Assembly: GCA_913057685.1 (NCBI GenBank)
Contig: CAJXOA010000021.1
Coordinates: forward strand, 1 to 39,721
Direction of reading: 5' to 3'
DNA from: an uncultured Trueperaceae bacterium
Lineage (GTDB): Bacteria > Deinococcota > Deinococci > Deinococcales > Trueperaceae
DNA: 39,721 nt
Of the stretch, positions 17,766 through 26,656 are shown piece by piece. Within the stretch, counting starts at the first letter, position 1. Every line of letters starts with the position of its first letter. The notes beneath the pieces were generated by a model. That model was not told where the DNA came from. It saw only the letters and a list, made by a program, of their open reading frames with translations, and did no database searches. The position numbers and the translations under genes were made by a program.

Positions 17766-20258
17766 CTACGCCACCTCCGCGGTCTCGCCTCGCTCGCGCC
17801 GCAGGGCGTCCAGGTCGAGGGGGTGCAGGCCGACCGGTTGGTCGGGGAGGGTCGGCACGAGCCAGGTGCCCTCCGGCACGCCGTCGTCGGGGGCGACGAC
17901 GAGGCGCCGCGGGATCCCGCCGACGGGGACGGTGACGACCTCGCCGCGGGTGAGGCCGTGCGCGTGCGCGTCGGACGGGTGCATGCGCAGCGTCGGGCCG
18001 CCGTGCTCGCGCAGGAGGGTGGGGTTGCGGTCCAGGTGCTCGATGCGCACCAGGCTCGGCACGACGAGGGCGGACCCGGTGGCCGCCCGCCGGGCGGGCA
18101 GGGCGCGCGCGCCGCGCGCCGCCGCCGGGGCGGGCGGCAGCAGCCGCCCGTCGTCGGGGAGCTCGGCGAGGTCGACGTCGAGGCGCTTCTTGAGGACCCG
18201 CCGGGCGCTGCGGACGCTGCGGCCCTCGAGCCGTTCGCCGGCCGCTTCGCCGTACGCCTTGACGACGCCGGTGAAGTCGGTCGCGGCGCCCGCCTCGACC
18301 GGTGCGGCGCGGACCGGCAGGAGGCGCCCTTCGGCGTTGAGGGTGCTGCCCTCCTTCTCGTAGCCGGTGACGGCGGGCAGGACGACGTCGGCGAGGGCGG
18401 TCGTGGCGTTCTCGAAGGCGGCGTGCACGATCAACGCGTCGAGGTCCGCGAAGCGCTTCGCGACGGTGGGATCCTGGGCGGGGTCGAGGTCGCCGAGGAT
18501 CCAGGCGCGCACCTCGCTCGAGGCGGGGTCGTAGGCGTAGCGTTCGTGGCTGGGGAGGACCCCGATCCGTTCGAGGCCGGCGGCGTTCGCCATGGGCCCG
18601 AGGATCAACGTCTTCGCGCCGACCGCCGTGGCGAGGGCGCGGGCGGCGGCGTCGGCGTCGGGGTCGGCGCTGACGAAGCCGCCCCAGATCAGGACGGGCG
18701 CCTCGGCGGCGGCGAGGGCGTCGAGGAGGGCGGCGGCGTCCGCGGCGGACATGCCGACCGCGTCGTCCCACCCCGCGAGCGCGGCGTCCGCCGCCTTGCC
18801 GGGGTCGCTCGCGCCCTGCGCTTCGGTGCGGGCGTGCGCGAGGGCGAGGAGGGCGCGCAGGAGCGCCCCCTCCCCGCCGGCGGGCGGGGTGACGGTCCGC
18901 CCGGCGTGCTTCATGAGGTCGGTGCGGTAGGGCGCGACGACGGTGAGGATCTCCGTCTTGCGCGGCATGCGTTCGGTGAGGCGCAGGTCGGCGATGGGGA
19001 CGCCGTGCGGCAGCAGGTCGGCGGGGGGTACGCCCTTGAGGGCGTCCTTGATGCGCAGGTCGACGATCGCCGCCTCGTGCGTCGGGTCGCCGAGCACCAG
19101 CAGGCCGTCGGACGTCGCGACGTCGCGCAGCGTCGCGGGGGCGCCGCCGGGGAGGACCGAGGCGGCGGGACGGGGGGCGTGATCGAGGCGGCCGGTGCCG
19201 AGGTGCGCGGCGAGCGCTTGCGCCGCGACGCCCTCCTCGAGGGTGGCGTCGGCGCGGATGGCGACGCCGACCTTCGTGCCGTCGACGCCGCCGAGCTTGT
19301 CGCGCACGACGCGCATCGCTTCGCTCCAGGCGACCGGTTCGAGGCGACCGTCCTTGCGCACCATCGGCAGGGTGATGCGGTCGGCGTGGTCGGCGTACTC
19401 GTGCCCGAAGCGGGTGCCGTCGTCGATCCAGGTCTTGTTGACCTCGTCGTTCAGGCCCGCCTTGATGCGTTCGATGCGGCCGGTGCGCGCGTCGATGCGG
19501 AGCGCCGCGCCGGACGGGTCGTCGAGGCTGGTGGTGTCGGTGTGGTGGTACTCCCAGTTGCGGCCGCGGAAGCGGCTGGTGGAGTCCAGCAGCGCCCCGA
19601 CGGGGCAGATGTCGGTGATGTTGCCGGAGAAGGGGCTGGGCAGGCCGTCCTCGAGGGTGCCGATGTAGGTGTGCCCGCCGCGCTCGATGAAGTCGAGGAC
19701 CTCGTCGCCGGGGACCTCCTCGAAGTAGCGCACGCAGCGCTTGCAGTGGATGCAGCGTTCGCGGTCGAGGGTGATCGCTTCGCTGAGCGCGTGGTGCTTC
19801 TCCTGGTGGCGTTTGTCGAAGACGAAGCGGCTTTCGCCGGTCCCGTACTCGTAGGCGCGATCCTGCAGTTCGCAGGCGCCGCCCTTGTCGCACGTCGGGC
19901 AGTCGAGCGGGTGGTTGACGAGGGTGAACTCGACCATCCCGTTCTGGGCGCGCTTGACCTCCTTGGAGAGGGTGTCGACGACCATGCCCTCCATCACCTG
20001 CGTCGTGCAGGTCGCCATGGGGTTCGGGAACCAGAAGATCTTCGCGTCGCCGGTGGCTTCGTCGAGGATCCACTCGCCGGTCGCGCGGTCCTTGCGGGGC
20101 GCGCCGACGCGGGCGAGGCACATGCGGCAGGCGCCGATGGGCGACATGTACTCCTGGCTGCAGAAGTACGGCACGTCGTACCCGGCGGCGAACACGGCGT
20201 CGATGACGCTGGTGCCGGGGGCGACGTCGAGCGGGACGTCGTTGACGTGGATCTTCAC
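17766..20258 (-). CDS. nuoG: NADH-quinone oxidoreductase subunit G, lacking the N7 cluster ligands
   Basis: An 830-residue subunit of the peripheral arm. Cluster ligands seen are Cys33, 44, 47, 84 for the [2Fe-2S] N1b; His116, Cys120, 123, 129 for the next [4Fe-4S] cluster; and Cys168, 171, 174, 217 for N4. The molybdopterin-oxidoreductase-like region follows. Where Thermus and E. coli NuoG carry four cysteines for the extra cluster N7, this protein has Ser243, Asp246, Ala250 and Asp278 at the same spacing, with the flanking residues (RNWE, WI.D..RFGHE) conserved. N7 is off the main electron path, so the enzyme should still work. GTG 20258 overlaps the nuoF stop (GTGA). A 30-residue Ala/Arg-rich linker lies at about 700-730. 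Confidence 0.95.
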   Translation of the reverse strand: MKIHVNDVPLDVAPGTSVIDAVFAAGYDVPYFCSQEYMSPIGACRMCLARVGAPRKDRATGEWILDEATGDAKIFWFPNPMATCTTQVMEGMVVDTLSKEVKRAQNGMVEFTLVNHPLDCPTCDKGGACELQDRAYEYGTGESRFVFDKRHQEKHHALSEAITLDRERCIHCKRCVRYFEEVPGDEVLDFIERGGHTYIGTLEDGLPSPFSGNITDICPVGALLDSTSRFRGRNWEYHHTDTTSLDDPSGAALRIDARTGRIERIKAGLNDEVNKTWIDDGTRFGHEYADHADRITLPMVRKDGRLEPVAWSEAMRVVRDKLGGVDGTKVGVAIRADATLEEGVAAQALAAHLGTGRLDHAPRPAASVLPGGAPATLRDVATSDGLLVLGDPTHEAAIVDLRIKDALKGVPPADLLPHGVPIADLRLTERMPRKTEILTVVAPYRTDLMKHAGRTVTPPAGGEGALLRALLALAHARTEAQGASDPGKAADAALAGWDDAVGMSAADAAALLDALAAAEAPVLIWGGFVSADPDADAAARALATAVGAKTLILGPMANAAGLERIGVLPSHERYAYDPASSEVRAWILGDLDPAQDPTVAKRFADLDALIVHAAFENATTALADVVLPAVTGYEKEGSTLNAEGRLLPVRAAPVEAGAATDFTGVVKAYGEAAGERLEGRSVRSARRVLKKRLDVDLAELPDDGRLLPPAPAAARGARALPARRAATGSALVVPSLVRIEHLDRNPTLLREHGGPTLRMHPSDAHAHGLTRGEVVTVPVGGIPRRLVVAPDDGVPEGTWLVPTLPDQPVGLHPLDLDALRRERGETAEVA

Positions 20259-21595
20259 GCCGACCACCGATCCTTCGCGGGGTACATGGGGGTGCCGTGG
20301 TGCGCGAGGTACTCGTACTCGTCGCGGAACAGCTCGAGGCTCTTCTGCACCGGCCACGCCGCGGCGTCGGCGAGGGGGCAGAAGGCGGTGCCGCGCAGGT
20401 TCTTCACCATGTCCTCGATGAGGTCGACGTCCTCGGGCGTGCCGAGCCCCGCGAGGAGCTTCTGGTACATCTTCGGCAGCCACGTCGCGACGCCCTCGCG
20501 GCAGGGGGTGCACTTGCCGCACGACTCGTGCGCGTAGAAGCGGACGACGTTGTACATCGCGTCGACGATGCACTGGTCCTGGGGGATGACGATGACGCCG
20601 CCCGTCCCCATCATCGTGCCGGCGTTCGCCATCGCGGCGTACTCCATGGGCAGGTCGAGGTGGGCGTCGTCGAACGGCAGCAACGGACAGCTGGTGCCGC
20701 CGGGGATGAACGCCTTCGCCGGCCCGACCGGCCCGCCGGCGAGGTCGTGGATGATCTCGCGGTAGGTGATGCCGAGCGGCACCTCGAACACGCCGGGGCG
20801 CGCCACCGCGCCGGACACCTGGGCGTGGTGGATGCCCTTGGAGTCGTCGGTGCCCATGGCGGCGAACCAGTCGGCGCCCTTGGCGACGACGTGCACGACG
20901 CTGGCGAGGGTGGTGACGTTGTTGATGGTGGTGGGGCGGCCGTAGACGCCGGCCTGCGCCGGGAACGGCGGCTTGAGGCGCGGGTTGGCGCGCAGCCCCT
21001 CGAACGAGTTCATCAGGGCGGTCTCCTCGCCGCAGATGTAGGCGCCGGCGCCGCGGTGCAGGATCAGGTCGAAGTCGACGTCGGTGCCGAGCACCCCCCG
21101 CCCGAGGATCCCGCGCGCGCGGGCCTCCTCCATCGCGGCGCGGAGGCGTTCGTAGGCGTGGTGGTACTCCCCGCGGACGTAGATCACGCCGGTGGTGGCC
21201 TGGATGGCGTGCCCGGCGATCATCATCCCCTCGATGAGTTGGTGGGGGTCGTCCTCCATGAGGTAGCGGTCCTTGCAGGAGCCGGGCTCGGACTCGTCGG
21301 CGTTGCAGACGACGTAGCGGTCGCGCCCGTCGGGGGGCGGCATGAACGACCACTTCACGCCGGCGGGGAAGCCCGCCCCGCCGCGCCCGCGGAGGCCGGA
21401 GGCCTTGACGAGGTCGACGACCTCGCCGGGCTCCATCGCCAGCGCCCGGCGGGCGGCGTCGTAGCCGCCGCGCTCCAGGTAGGCGTCGAGCGTGTGGGCG
21501 CCCTCCACCCCGACGTAGGCGTAGAGGGTCACCTCGAAGCGCGGGTCGCGGCGGCTGGTGATGCGGTCCACGGTGTCCGTGACGGCTCCGCTCAT
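20255..21595 (-). CDS. nuoF: NADH-quinone oxidoreductase subunit F (FMN and NADH binding)
   Basis: A 446-residue subunit that oxidises NADH. The FMN/NADH fold shows [16 protein letters not shown] at about residues 67-82 and [14 protein letters not shown] next, then [16 protein letters not shown]. Cluster N3 ligands are Cys359, 362, 365 in ESCGKCTPC and Cys406 in [12 protein letters not shown] 21595 overlaps the nuoE stop by 4 nt and the TGA overlaps nuoG by 4 nt. With NuoE and NuoG it forms the electron-input module. Confidence 0.97.
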   Translation of the reverse strand: MSGAVTDTVDRITSRRDPRFEVTLYAYVGVEGAHTLDAYLERGGYDAARRALAMEPGEVVDLVKASGLRGRGGAGFPAGVKWSFMPPPDGRDRYVVCNADESEPGSCKDRYLMEDDPHQLIEGMMIAGHAIQATTGVIYVRGEYHHAYERLRAAMEEARARGILGRGVLGTDVDFDLILHRGAGAYICGEETALMNSFEGLRANPRLKPPFPAQAGVYGRPTTINNVTTLASVVHVVAKGADWFAAMGTDDSKGIHHAQVSGAVARPGVFEVPLGITYREIIHDLAGGPVGPAKAFIPGGTSCPLLPFDDAHLDLPMEYAAMANAGTMMGTGGVIVIPQDQCIVDAMYNVVRFYAHESCGKCTPCREGVATWLPKMYQKLLAGLGTPEDVDLIEDMVKNLRGTAFCPLADAAAWPVQKSLELFRDEYEYLAHHGTPMYPAKDRWSA

Positions 21596-22173
21596 GCGTC
21601 CTCCTCCCCGGCGGGGGCGGCCGGCCCGTACCGTTCGTTGTCGCCGGCGCGGACGCGCGCCGGTTCGGGCAGCACGTCCTCCTTCATCGCGGCGAGGAGG
21701 GCGTCGACGTCGGCGCGCCCCACCCGCTCGTAGTAGGTGTCGTTCACCTGCAGCACCGGGGCGGTGGTGCAGGACCCGAGGCACTCGACCTTCTGCAGGC
21801 TGAAGCGGCCCTCCGCGTCGGTTTCGCCGGGCACCAGCCCGAGGGTGTCCTCGAGGTAGTCGGTGAGTTGGTCGGCGCCGGCGAGCTTGCACGACAGGGT
21901 CGCGCACACCTGCAGGTGGTACCGGCCGACCGGTTCGCCGTGGTAGGTGCTGTAGAAGCTCATGACGCCCCGCACCTCGGTGGCGGTGAGGTCGAGGATG
22001 TCGGCGATCTCCGCGATGCGCGCTTCGCTGACGTAGCGTTCGGCGCGCTGCACCTCCCACAAGAGCGGCATGAGGGCGCTGCGGCGACCGTAGTCGGGGT
22101 AGCGGCCCAGGATCTCCTGGAGCAGCTCGGGTTTGTCCTCGAAGAACGGGCGGGCGGTCTGCAGTTCGATCAT
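21592..22173 (-). CDS. nuoE: NADH-quinone oxidoreductase subunit E ([2Fe-2S] N1a)
   Basis: A 193-residue thioredoxin-fold ferredoxin. The four ligands of N1a are Cys90 and Cys95 (CATLSC) and Cys131 and Cys135 (CLGSC). The N-terminal helical part (residues 1-80) contains the family motif [15 protein letters not shown] 22173 lies 7 nt after the nuoD stop; the nuoD TGA lies within a GAGG that can serve as its ribosome-binding site. The C-terminus extends about 25 residues beyond the compact fold. Confidence 0.96.
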   Translation of the reverse strand: MIELQTARPFFEDKPELLQEILGRYPDYGRRSALMPLLWEVQRAERYVSEARIAEIADILDLTATEVRGVMSFYSTYHGEPVGRYHLQVCATLSCKLAGADQLTDYLEDTLGLVPGETDAEGRFSLQKVECLGSCTTAPVLQVNDTYYERVGRADVDALLAAMKEDVLPEPARVRAGDNERYGPAAPAGEEDA

Positions 22174-22180
22174 GCGGGCC

Positions 22181-23407
22181 TCACTTGTCGACGTCCCCCA
22201 TCACCGGGTCCATCGTGGCGATGTTGACGACCATGTCGGCGAACGTCCCTCCGATCGAGGCGGGCTCGATCGCTTGGATGTTGGGGAGGCTGGGGGTGCG
22301 CACCTTGACGCGGTACGGCATGCTGCCGCCGTCGCTGACGAGGTAGTACCCGAGTTCGCCGCGCGCCGATTCGGTCCCGACGTACACCTCGCCCATCGGC
22401 GGGTGGAACCCTTCGGTCACGAGCTTGAAGTGGAAGATGACCGCCTCCATGCTCGTCTCGAGTTCGTGGCGTTCGGGCAGGCTGATGCGGCGGTCGGGAT
22501 CGCGGATCGGGCCGGGCTCGAGGCGGGTGAGGGCCTGCTGCACGATGCGTAGGCTCTGCTGCATCTCCTCGCCGCGCACCACGAAGCGTTGGTACGCGTC
22601 GCCCTCTTCGGCGACGGGGACGTCGAAGGTGTAGTCCTCGTAGCCGGAGTACGGCGCGTCGCGGCGCAGGTCGACGTCGAGGCCCGACGCCCGCGCGGAG
22701 GGGCCGGTCAGCCCGACCTCGAGGGCGGTCTCGCGGGAGAGGACCCCCACGCCGCGCGTCCGCGCGAGCCAGATCTCGTTCTCGAGGAACATCGCGAAGT
22801 ACTGCTCGAGGGCGGCGGGGAAGTCGTCGATGAACGCCTGCACCTTCGCCTCGAAGCCGTCGGGCAGGTCGCGGGAGAGGCCGCCGACGCGGAAGTAGCC
22901 GTAGTTCATGCGGACGCCGCTGACCATCTCGAGGAGGTCGAGGATCCGTTCGCGTTCGCGCATCGTGTAGAAGAACGGCGTGAGCGCCCCCATGTCCAGC
23001 AACCCCGTCCCGAGCCCGAGCAGGTGGCTGGCGATGCGGTTGAGCTCGGTCAGGAGCACCCGGATGCGCTGCGCGCGTTCGGGGACGCGGGCGTCGAGGA
23101 GCTTCTCGGCGGCGAGGACGTAGGCGAGGTCGTGCCCGAGCGCGTGGGCGTAATCCATGCGGTTCGTGTACGTCACGACCTGCTGCCACGTGCGGTGCTC
23201 CATCGTCTTCTCGAAGCCGGTGTGGAGGTAGCCGATGCGCGGCGTGGCGCCCATGACGGTTTCGCCGTCGAGGTCGACGACGAGGCGCAGCACGCCGTGC
23301 GTGGCCGGGTGGACCGGCCCGACGTTGATGCGCATGAGCTTCGTATCGAAGTCGCCGTGCCGCTCCTCGCGCAGGACGTCGGCGCGGCCGGGGGCGTCGG
23401 CGTTCAC
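22181..23407 (-). CDS. nuoD: NADH-quinone oxidoreductase subunit D (quinone site)
   Basis: A 408-residue 49-kDa-type subunit, related to [NiFe]-hydrogenase large subunits but without metal ligands. His37 (GPVHPATHG) and Tyr86 ([12 protein letters not shown]) correspond to the quinone-contacting His38 and Tyr87 of Thermus Nqo4, one residue offset, which supports GTG 23407 as the start. That GTG overlaps the nuoC TGA (GTGA). The protein accepts electrons from N2 in NuoB and hands them to quinone together with NuoH. Confidence 0.97.
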   Translation of the reverse strand: MNADAPGRADVLREERHGDFDTKLMRINVGPVHPATHGVLRLVVDLDGETVMGATPRIGYLHTGFEKTMEHRTWQQVVTYTNRMDYAHALGHDLAYVLAAEKLLDARVPERAQRIRVLLTELNRIASHLLGLGTGLLDMGALTPFFYTMRERERILDLLEMVSGVRMNYGYFRVGGLSRDLPDGFEAKVQAFIDDFPAALEQYFAMFLENEIWLARTRGVGVLSRETALEVGLTGPSARASGLDVDLRRDAPYSGYEDYTFDVPVAEEGDAYQRFVVRGEEMQQSLRIVQQALTRLEPGPIRDPDRRISLPERHELETSMEAVIFHFKLVTEGFHPPMGEVYVGTESARGELGYYLVSDGGSMPYRVKVRTPSLPNIQAIEPASIGGTFADMVVNIATMDPVMGDVDK

Positions 23408-24027
23408 GGCGTCCCTCCGTCCCCGTCGCTCGGTGCCTCGTCGCGCCCCTGTTCGCTGACGACGCCCTTGCGGGCCCCGCCGACCCAGCCGGTGCGGCCG
23501 GCGTCGCGCCCGAGCATGCCGGCGCGGAAGCTGGCGGGGTCGAGGTAGCGCCCGTCGTTGAACAACGTCGGGCTCTCGCCGAGGTCGAAGTCCTTGCGCA
23601 GGGGGTGGCCGTCGAGGTCCTCGGGCGTCACCAGCTTGCGCAGGTCGGGGTGGCCGTCGAAGGGGATGCCGAACAGGTCGTACACCTCGCGTTCGAAGAC
23701 GTCCGCGCCGCGCCACTGCGGGGTGATGCTGGGGACCGCCTCGCCGTCGCCCACGGCGACGCGCAGGAACAGCCGCTCCATCGTGGTGGGCGAGAACAGG
23801 TGGTAGATCACCGTGAAGCGGGGGCCGTCGTGGCGGGGGTACTCCGACCAGTCGACGGCGAGGACGTCGGAGAGCTGTTCGAAGCCGCCGGCGCGGGCGC
23901 GCCGGACCGCTTCGCGGATCGCGTCGGCGGGGACGGCGACGTGCACGTCGCCGCCGCGGTCGGCGCGCTCGCCGCCCAGCTCGCCGAGGCGGGTGGCGAC
24001 GTCCTCGAGGATCGACGCGCCGCTCAC
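23404..24027 (-). CDS. nuoC: NADH-quinone oxidoreductase subunit C
   Basis: A 207-residue 30-kDa-type subunit of the peripheral arm. The family signature ERE.YDLFGI.F.GHP.LR is clear at about residues 122-142, followed by [10 protein letters not shown]. It lies separate from nuoD (not fused, as it is in E. coli). GTG 24027 overlaps the nuoB stop as GTGA; the stop overlaps nuoD in the same way. The last 45 residues are hydrophilic and poorly conserved. Confidence 0.95.
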   Translation of the reverse strand: MSGASILEDVATRLGELGGERADRGGDVHVAVPADAIREAVRRARAGGFEQLSDVLAVDWSEYPRHDGPRFTVIYHLFSPTTMERLFLRVAVGDGEAVPSITPQWRGADVFEREVYDLFGIPFDGHPDLRKLVTPEDLDGHPLRKDFDLGESPTLFNDGRYLDPASFRAGMLGRDAGRTGWVGGARKGVVSEQGRDEAPSDGDGGTP

Positions 24028-24563
24028 GAGCGGGTCCACCCTTCGACCATCGGCAGTTCGACGCCGTTCTCGTCGAACGTCTCGCCGCGCACCTTCTTCT
24101 GCAGCTGCATCACGGCGTACACGAGCGCTTCGGGGCGCGGCGGGCAGCCGGGCACGAACACGTCGACGGGGACGACGGAGTCGACGTTCTGCACGATCGC
24201 GTAGTTGTTGAACATGCCGCCCGAACTGGCGCAGGCGCCCATGCTGATCACCCACTTCGGTTCGGGCATCTGCTCGTAGACGCGGCGCATGACCGGCGCC
24301 ATCTTCTTCGACAGGCGCCCGGCGACGATCATCACGTCCGCCTGCCGGGGGCTGGCGCGGAACACCTCGCTGCCCATGCGCGCCATGTCGTTGCGGGCGT
24401 TGGTGGACTGCATCATCTCCAGCGCGCAGCAGGCGAGCCCGAAGGTGACGGGGTAGATGCTGTTGCTGCGGCCCCAGGCGACGAGCTTGCCGAGGGTGGA
24501 GAACAGGATCCCGTCGCGCTCGAGTTCGGTGAAGTCCTTCTCGAAGAGGTCGCTTACCGCCAC
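24024..24563 (-). CDS. nuoB: NADH-quinone oxidoreductase subunit B (cluster N2)
   Basis: A 179-residue subunit that holds the terminal [4Fe-4S] cluster N2. Ligands are the adjacent Cys45 and Cys46 ([10 protein letters not shown]), Cys111 (GACASSGG) and Cys140 ([10 protein letters not shown]). These numbers equal those of Thermus Nqo6, which fixes GTG 24563 as the start. It follows the nuoA stop after 4 nt and its own stop overlaps nuoC by 4 nt. Confidence 0.97.
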   Translation of the reverse strand: MAVSDLFEKDFTELERDGILFSTLGKLVAWGRSNSIYPVTFGLACCALEMMQSTNARNDMARMGSEVFRASPRQADVMIVAGRLSKKMAPVMRRVYEQMPEPKWVISMGACASSGGMFNNYAIVQNVDSVVPVDVFVPGCPPRPEALVYAVMQLQKKVRGETFDENGVELPMVEGWTRS

Positions 24564-24567
24564 CGCG

Positions 24568-24918
24568 TCACCGCCAATCCAGGACGCCGCGGCGCAGGAC
24601 GTAGACGTAGCCGACGCCGAGGATCGCGACGAAGACGAGGGCGTTCCAGAACAGGTACTGCGGCGCCTCCTGGAAGCGAATCGCGAGGGGGTAGAAGAAC
24701 GCCGTCTCGAGGTCGAAGATGATGAAGAGCATCGCGACCAGGTAGAAGTGGATCGGGAACCGCTCGCGGGCGTCGCCGGCGGCGGGGATCCCCGCCTCGT
24801 ACGCCTCCAGCGTCGCGGTCTGGGGGGTCTTCTTGGGGCCGGTGACGAACGTGATCGCCAGCGCCGCGACGCCGATGAAGCCGGCGGCCAGGAACAGCAT
24901 GAACAGGGCGGTGTACAA
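24568..24918 (-). CDS. nuoA: NADH-quinone oxidoreductase subunit A
   Basis: A 116-residue three-helix membrane subunit. The family pattern [21 protein letters not shown] is visible at about residues 46-66, including the acidic residues near the quinone channel. The start is TTG 24918, the only choice giving the usual length with a well-placed GAGAGG 8 nt upstream. Longer in-frame starts (GTG 25065, GTG 25026, TTG near 24945) would add sequence unlike the family. First gene of the 14-gene operon. Confidence 0.92.
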   Translation of the reverse strand: MYTALFMLFLAAGFIGVAALAITFVTGPKKTPQTATLEAYEAGIPAAGDARERFPIHFYLVAMLFIIFDLETAFFYPLAIRFQEAPQYLFWNALVFVAILGVGYVYVLRRGVLDWR

Positions 24919-24926
24919 GACCGGTA

Positions 24927-24932
24927 CCTCTC
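24927..24932 (-). promoter_or_regulatory. Ribosome-binding site deciding the nuoA TTG start
   Basis: GAGAGG on the minus strand is 8 nt before TTG 24918. No other candidate start downstream of it would leave a complete first helix. Confidence 0.65.
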
Positions 24933-25000
24933 GTTTCCACAAGTCGTTCCCACGAGGGGGGCCGTTCGTGGGGGACGGTCCGCACGACACGGCACCGCGC

Positions 25001-25021
25001 GAAACGCTCGTGCAGCGTTTC
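25001..25021 (-). promoter_or_regulatory. Dyad/hairpin in the nuo leader
   Basis: GAAACGCT and AGCGTTTC form a perfect 8-bp inverted repeat around a 5-nt centre, about 85 nt before nuoA and some 10 nt past the predicted transcription start. It could be an operator for a dimeric regulator or a leader hairpin. Confidence 0.5.
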
Positions 25022-25037
25022 ACGTGTGTCGACCCCA

Positions 25038-25067
25038 AGGGTACCAGCGTTCGCGCGGCGCTCACAA
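25038..25067 (-). promoter_or_regulatory. Possible promoter of the nuo operon
   Basis: On the minus strand TTGTGA (25067-25062) and TACCCT (25043-25038) are separated by 18 nt. Both are partial matches to sigma-70 boxes. They lie in the 159-bp gap after the permease gene, which has no other gene in it. Confidence 0.4.
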
Positions 25068-25077
25068 GACGAGCGCC

Positions 25078-26355
25078 TCAGCGGCGCACGAGTGCGCGCA
25101 CGCCGAGCGCCCCCACCGCGACCGCGCCCGCCCACGCCCACGCGGTCGGCGCGACGAACGCCGCGAGCGCCAGGCACCCCAGCAGCCCCGCGACCGACGC
25201 GGCGCGCGGCACGAACCGGCCCTCGCGCACCCGCAACGCCGCCAGGTTCGTCGCGGCGTAGTACAGCAGCACCGTCACGGCGGAGAACGTCCACGTCGCC
25301 CGCACGTCGCCGCTCGCCACCAACGCCGCCACGATGAGTGCCACGACGACGACCGCGGCGGTCGGCGTCCGCCCCGACGCGTCGAGGCGCGCCAGCACCG
25401 CCGGCGCCTCCCCGTCGCGCGCCATCGCGAAGGCGACCCGCGACAACCCCAGGAGCAGGTTCAGCAGCACCCCCGCCATCGCCGTGACCGCCCCGACCGC
25501 CAGCAGGAGCGGCAGGCCCGCCGGCGCGGCGCCCGCCGCCCCCCACGCCCGGGCGACCTCGACGAGCGGCGCGGCGGCGCCCGCCGTCGTCGCCGCGAAC
25601 GCGTCCGCCCCGACCGTCGCGACCGCGACCCCCGCCACCGCCAGGTACGCCGCCGCGGACACCGCCAACGTCACGACCACCGCGCGGGGGATCGTCCGCC
25701 GCGGATCGACGACCTCCTCGCCGAGCGTCGCGACGCGGCCGTACCCGGTGTAGGCGACGAACATCAACGCCGCCGCACTGCCGACGCCGGCCAGGTCGAC
25801 CCCGCCCGCGGCCGGCGGGGCGCTCACGCCCCCCGCCCACGCGCCGACCCCCACCGCGACGAACGCCGCCAGCGCGGCGCCGGTGACCGCGAGGAGGACC
25901 AGGTTGACGGCGCTGCTGCGGCGCACGCCGGCCAGTACCGCGGCGGTGACGCCGGCGAGGGCGGCGAGCGCGAGCGGCACCTGCAGGACGGCCGGCGCCC
26001 CCGCCAGCTGCAGCAGGTACCCCGCCACGCCGAGCGCCGCCGTCGCGGCGGACGCCCCCTTCGCCGCCAGGAAGGCCACGCCGGCCAGGAACCCCACCCA
26101 CGGCGCCAGGAAGCGGCGCCCGTAGGCGTACGTGCCCCCCGCGACGGGGTGGACGGCGGCGAGCTGCGCGCTCGAGAGGCCGTTCAGGGTCGCGACGAGC
26201 GCGGCGACCGCCACCGCCGCCGGCAACGCCGGGCCGGCCGGCGCGGCGGCGAGCGCGACGGCGACGAACACGCCGGTCCCGAAGATCGACCCCAGCCCGA
26301 GCCCCACCGCGCCGAGGAGGCCCAGCTCGCGGCGCAGGACGCTCACGGGGCGCAC
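25078..26355 (-). CDS. APC-superfamily amino acid/polyamine permease
   Basis: A 425-residue protein with about 12 hydrophobic segments. Helix 1 carries the family's unwound substrate-binding motif (GLGLGSIFGTGVFV), and the loop after helix 6 reads GYGRVATLGEEVVDPRRTIPRAV, as in amino acid transporters of the APC superfamily. It probably imports an amino acid by H+ or Na+ symport; the substrate is unknown. GTG 26355 is used, but GTG 26346 in the same frame is equally possible; neither has a strong ribosome-binding site. It lies divergently from ppdK, about 300 bp away, and upstream of nuoA in the same direction. Very Ala/Val-rich, as is common at this G+C content. Confidence 0.85.
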   Translation of the reverse strand: MRPVSVLRRELGLLGAVGLGLGSIFGTGVFVAVALAAAPAGPALPAAVAVAALVATLNGLSSAQLAAVHPVAGGTYAYGRRFLAPWVGFLAGVAFLAAKGASAATAALGVAGYLLQLAGAPAVLQVPLALAALAGVTAAVLAGVRRSSAVNLVLLAVTGAALAAFVAVGVGAWAGGVSAPPAAGGVDLAGVGSAAALMFVAYTGYGRVATLGEEVVDPRRTIPRAVVVTLAVSAAAYLAVAGVAVATVGADAFAATTAGAAAPLVEVARAWGAAGAAPAGLPLLLAVGAVTAMAGVLLNLLLGLSRVAFAMARDGEAPAVLARLDASGRTPTAAVVVVALIVAALVASGDVRATWTFSAVTVLLYYAATNLAALRVREGRFVPRAASVAGLLGCLALAAFVAPTAWAWAGAVAVGALGVRALVRR

Positions 26356-26619
26356 CGCGCCGCAGCGGGCGGCCGGGGTCGGGGGCGGGACGGGCGCGGG
26401 CGTGACGAACGAGGCGGGGTGCGGCGCACGATGCGTGAGGATGCCACGGACGCCTCATGGCGTCGTCAGGGCCGCGCCCGCCACCGGGACGTCCGGCCCT
26501 GGGCGCGCCCCGTACGCGTGCGTCAGCGTCGGGATGCACCCCACGACCGGGGCGGCGTCCGCGCGTGCGCGACGCGGCACCGTCCCCGAACCCGGGCGCC
26601 GCCCGGTCGCCTCGCGCGA

Positions 26620-26640
26620 GCGGGACCCCGCCGGTCCCGC
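26620..26640 (+). promoter_or_regulatory. Hairpin abutting the ppdK ribosome-binding site
   Basis: GCGGGACC (26620-26627) pairs with GGTCCCGC (26633-26640) around a 5-nt loop. The GAGGGGAG ribosome-binding site starts at the next base, 26641. Extension of the stem could sequester the site, making it a candidate translational control element. Confidence 0.5.
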
Positions 26641-26648
26641 GAGGGGAG
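26641..26648 (+). promoter_or_regulatory. Ribosome-binding site of ppdK
   Basis: GAGGGGAG lies 8 nt before ATG 26657. This spacing favours the ATG over the in-frame GTG at 26648. Confidence 0.7.
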
Positions 26649-26656
26649 TGGCCAGC

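Larger units (their letters stand above)
26356..26656. promoter_or_regulatory. Divergent intergenic region between permease and ppdK
   Basis: The 301-bp region has no gene I can support. Its right end holds two inverted repeats: CCGGGC-GCC-GCCCGG at 26592-26606 and the hairpin listed separately at 26620-26640. No clear TANNNT or sigma-70 pair was found for either gene, so the promoters remain unplaced. Confidence 0.5.

Noticed and set aside
15568-20121. A single minus-strand frame joining nuoJ to sequence upstream as a 1517-residue protein
   Set aside because: Only its last 196 residues are NuoJ. The rest is nuoG, nuoH and nuoI read in wrong frames; ATG 16158 is the real start.
24919-25065. 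A longer nuoA starting at GTG 25065 or GTG 25026
   Set aside because: The extra residues are unlike NuoA, would cover the promoter candidate and dyad, and TTG 24918 has a well-spaced ribosome-binding site.
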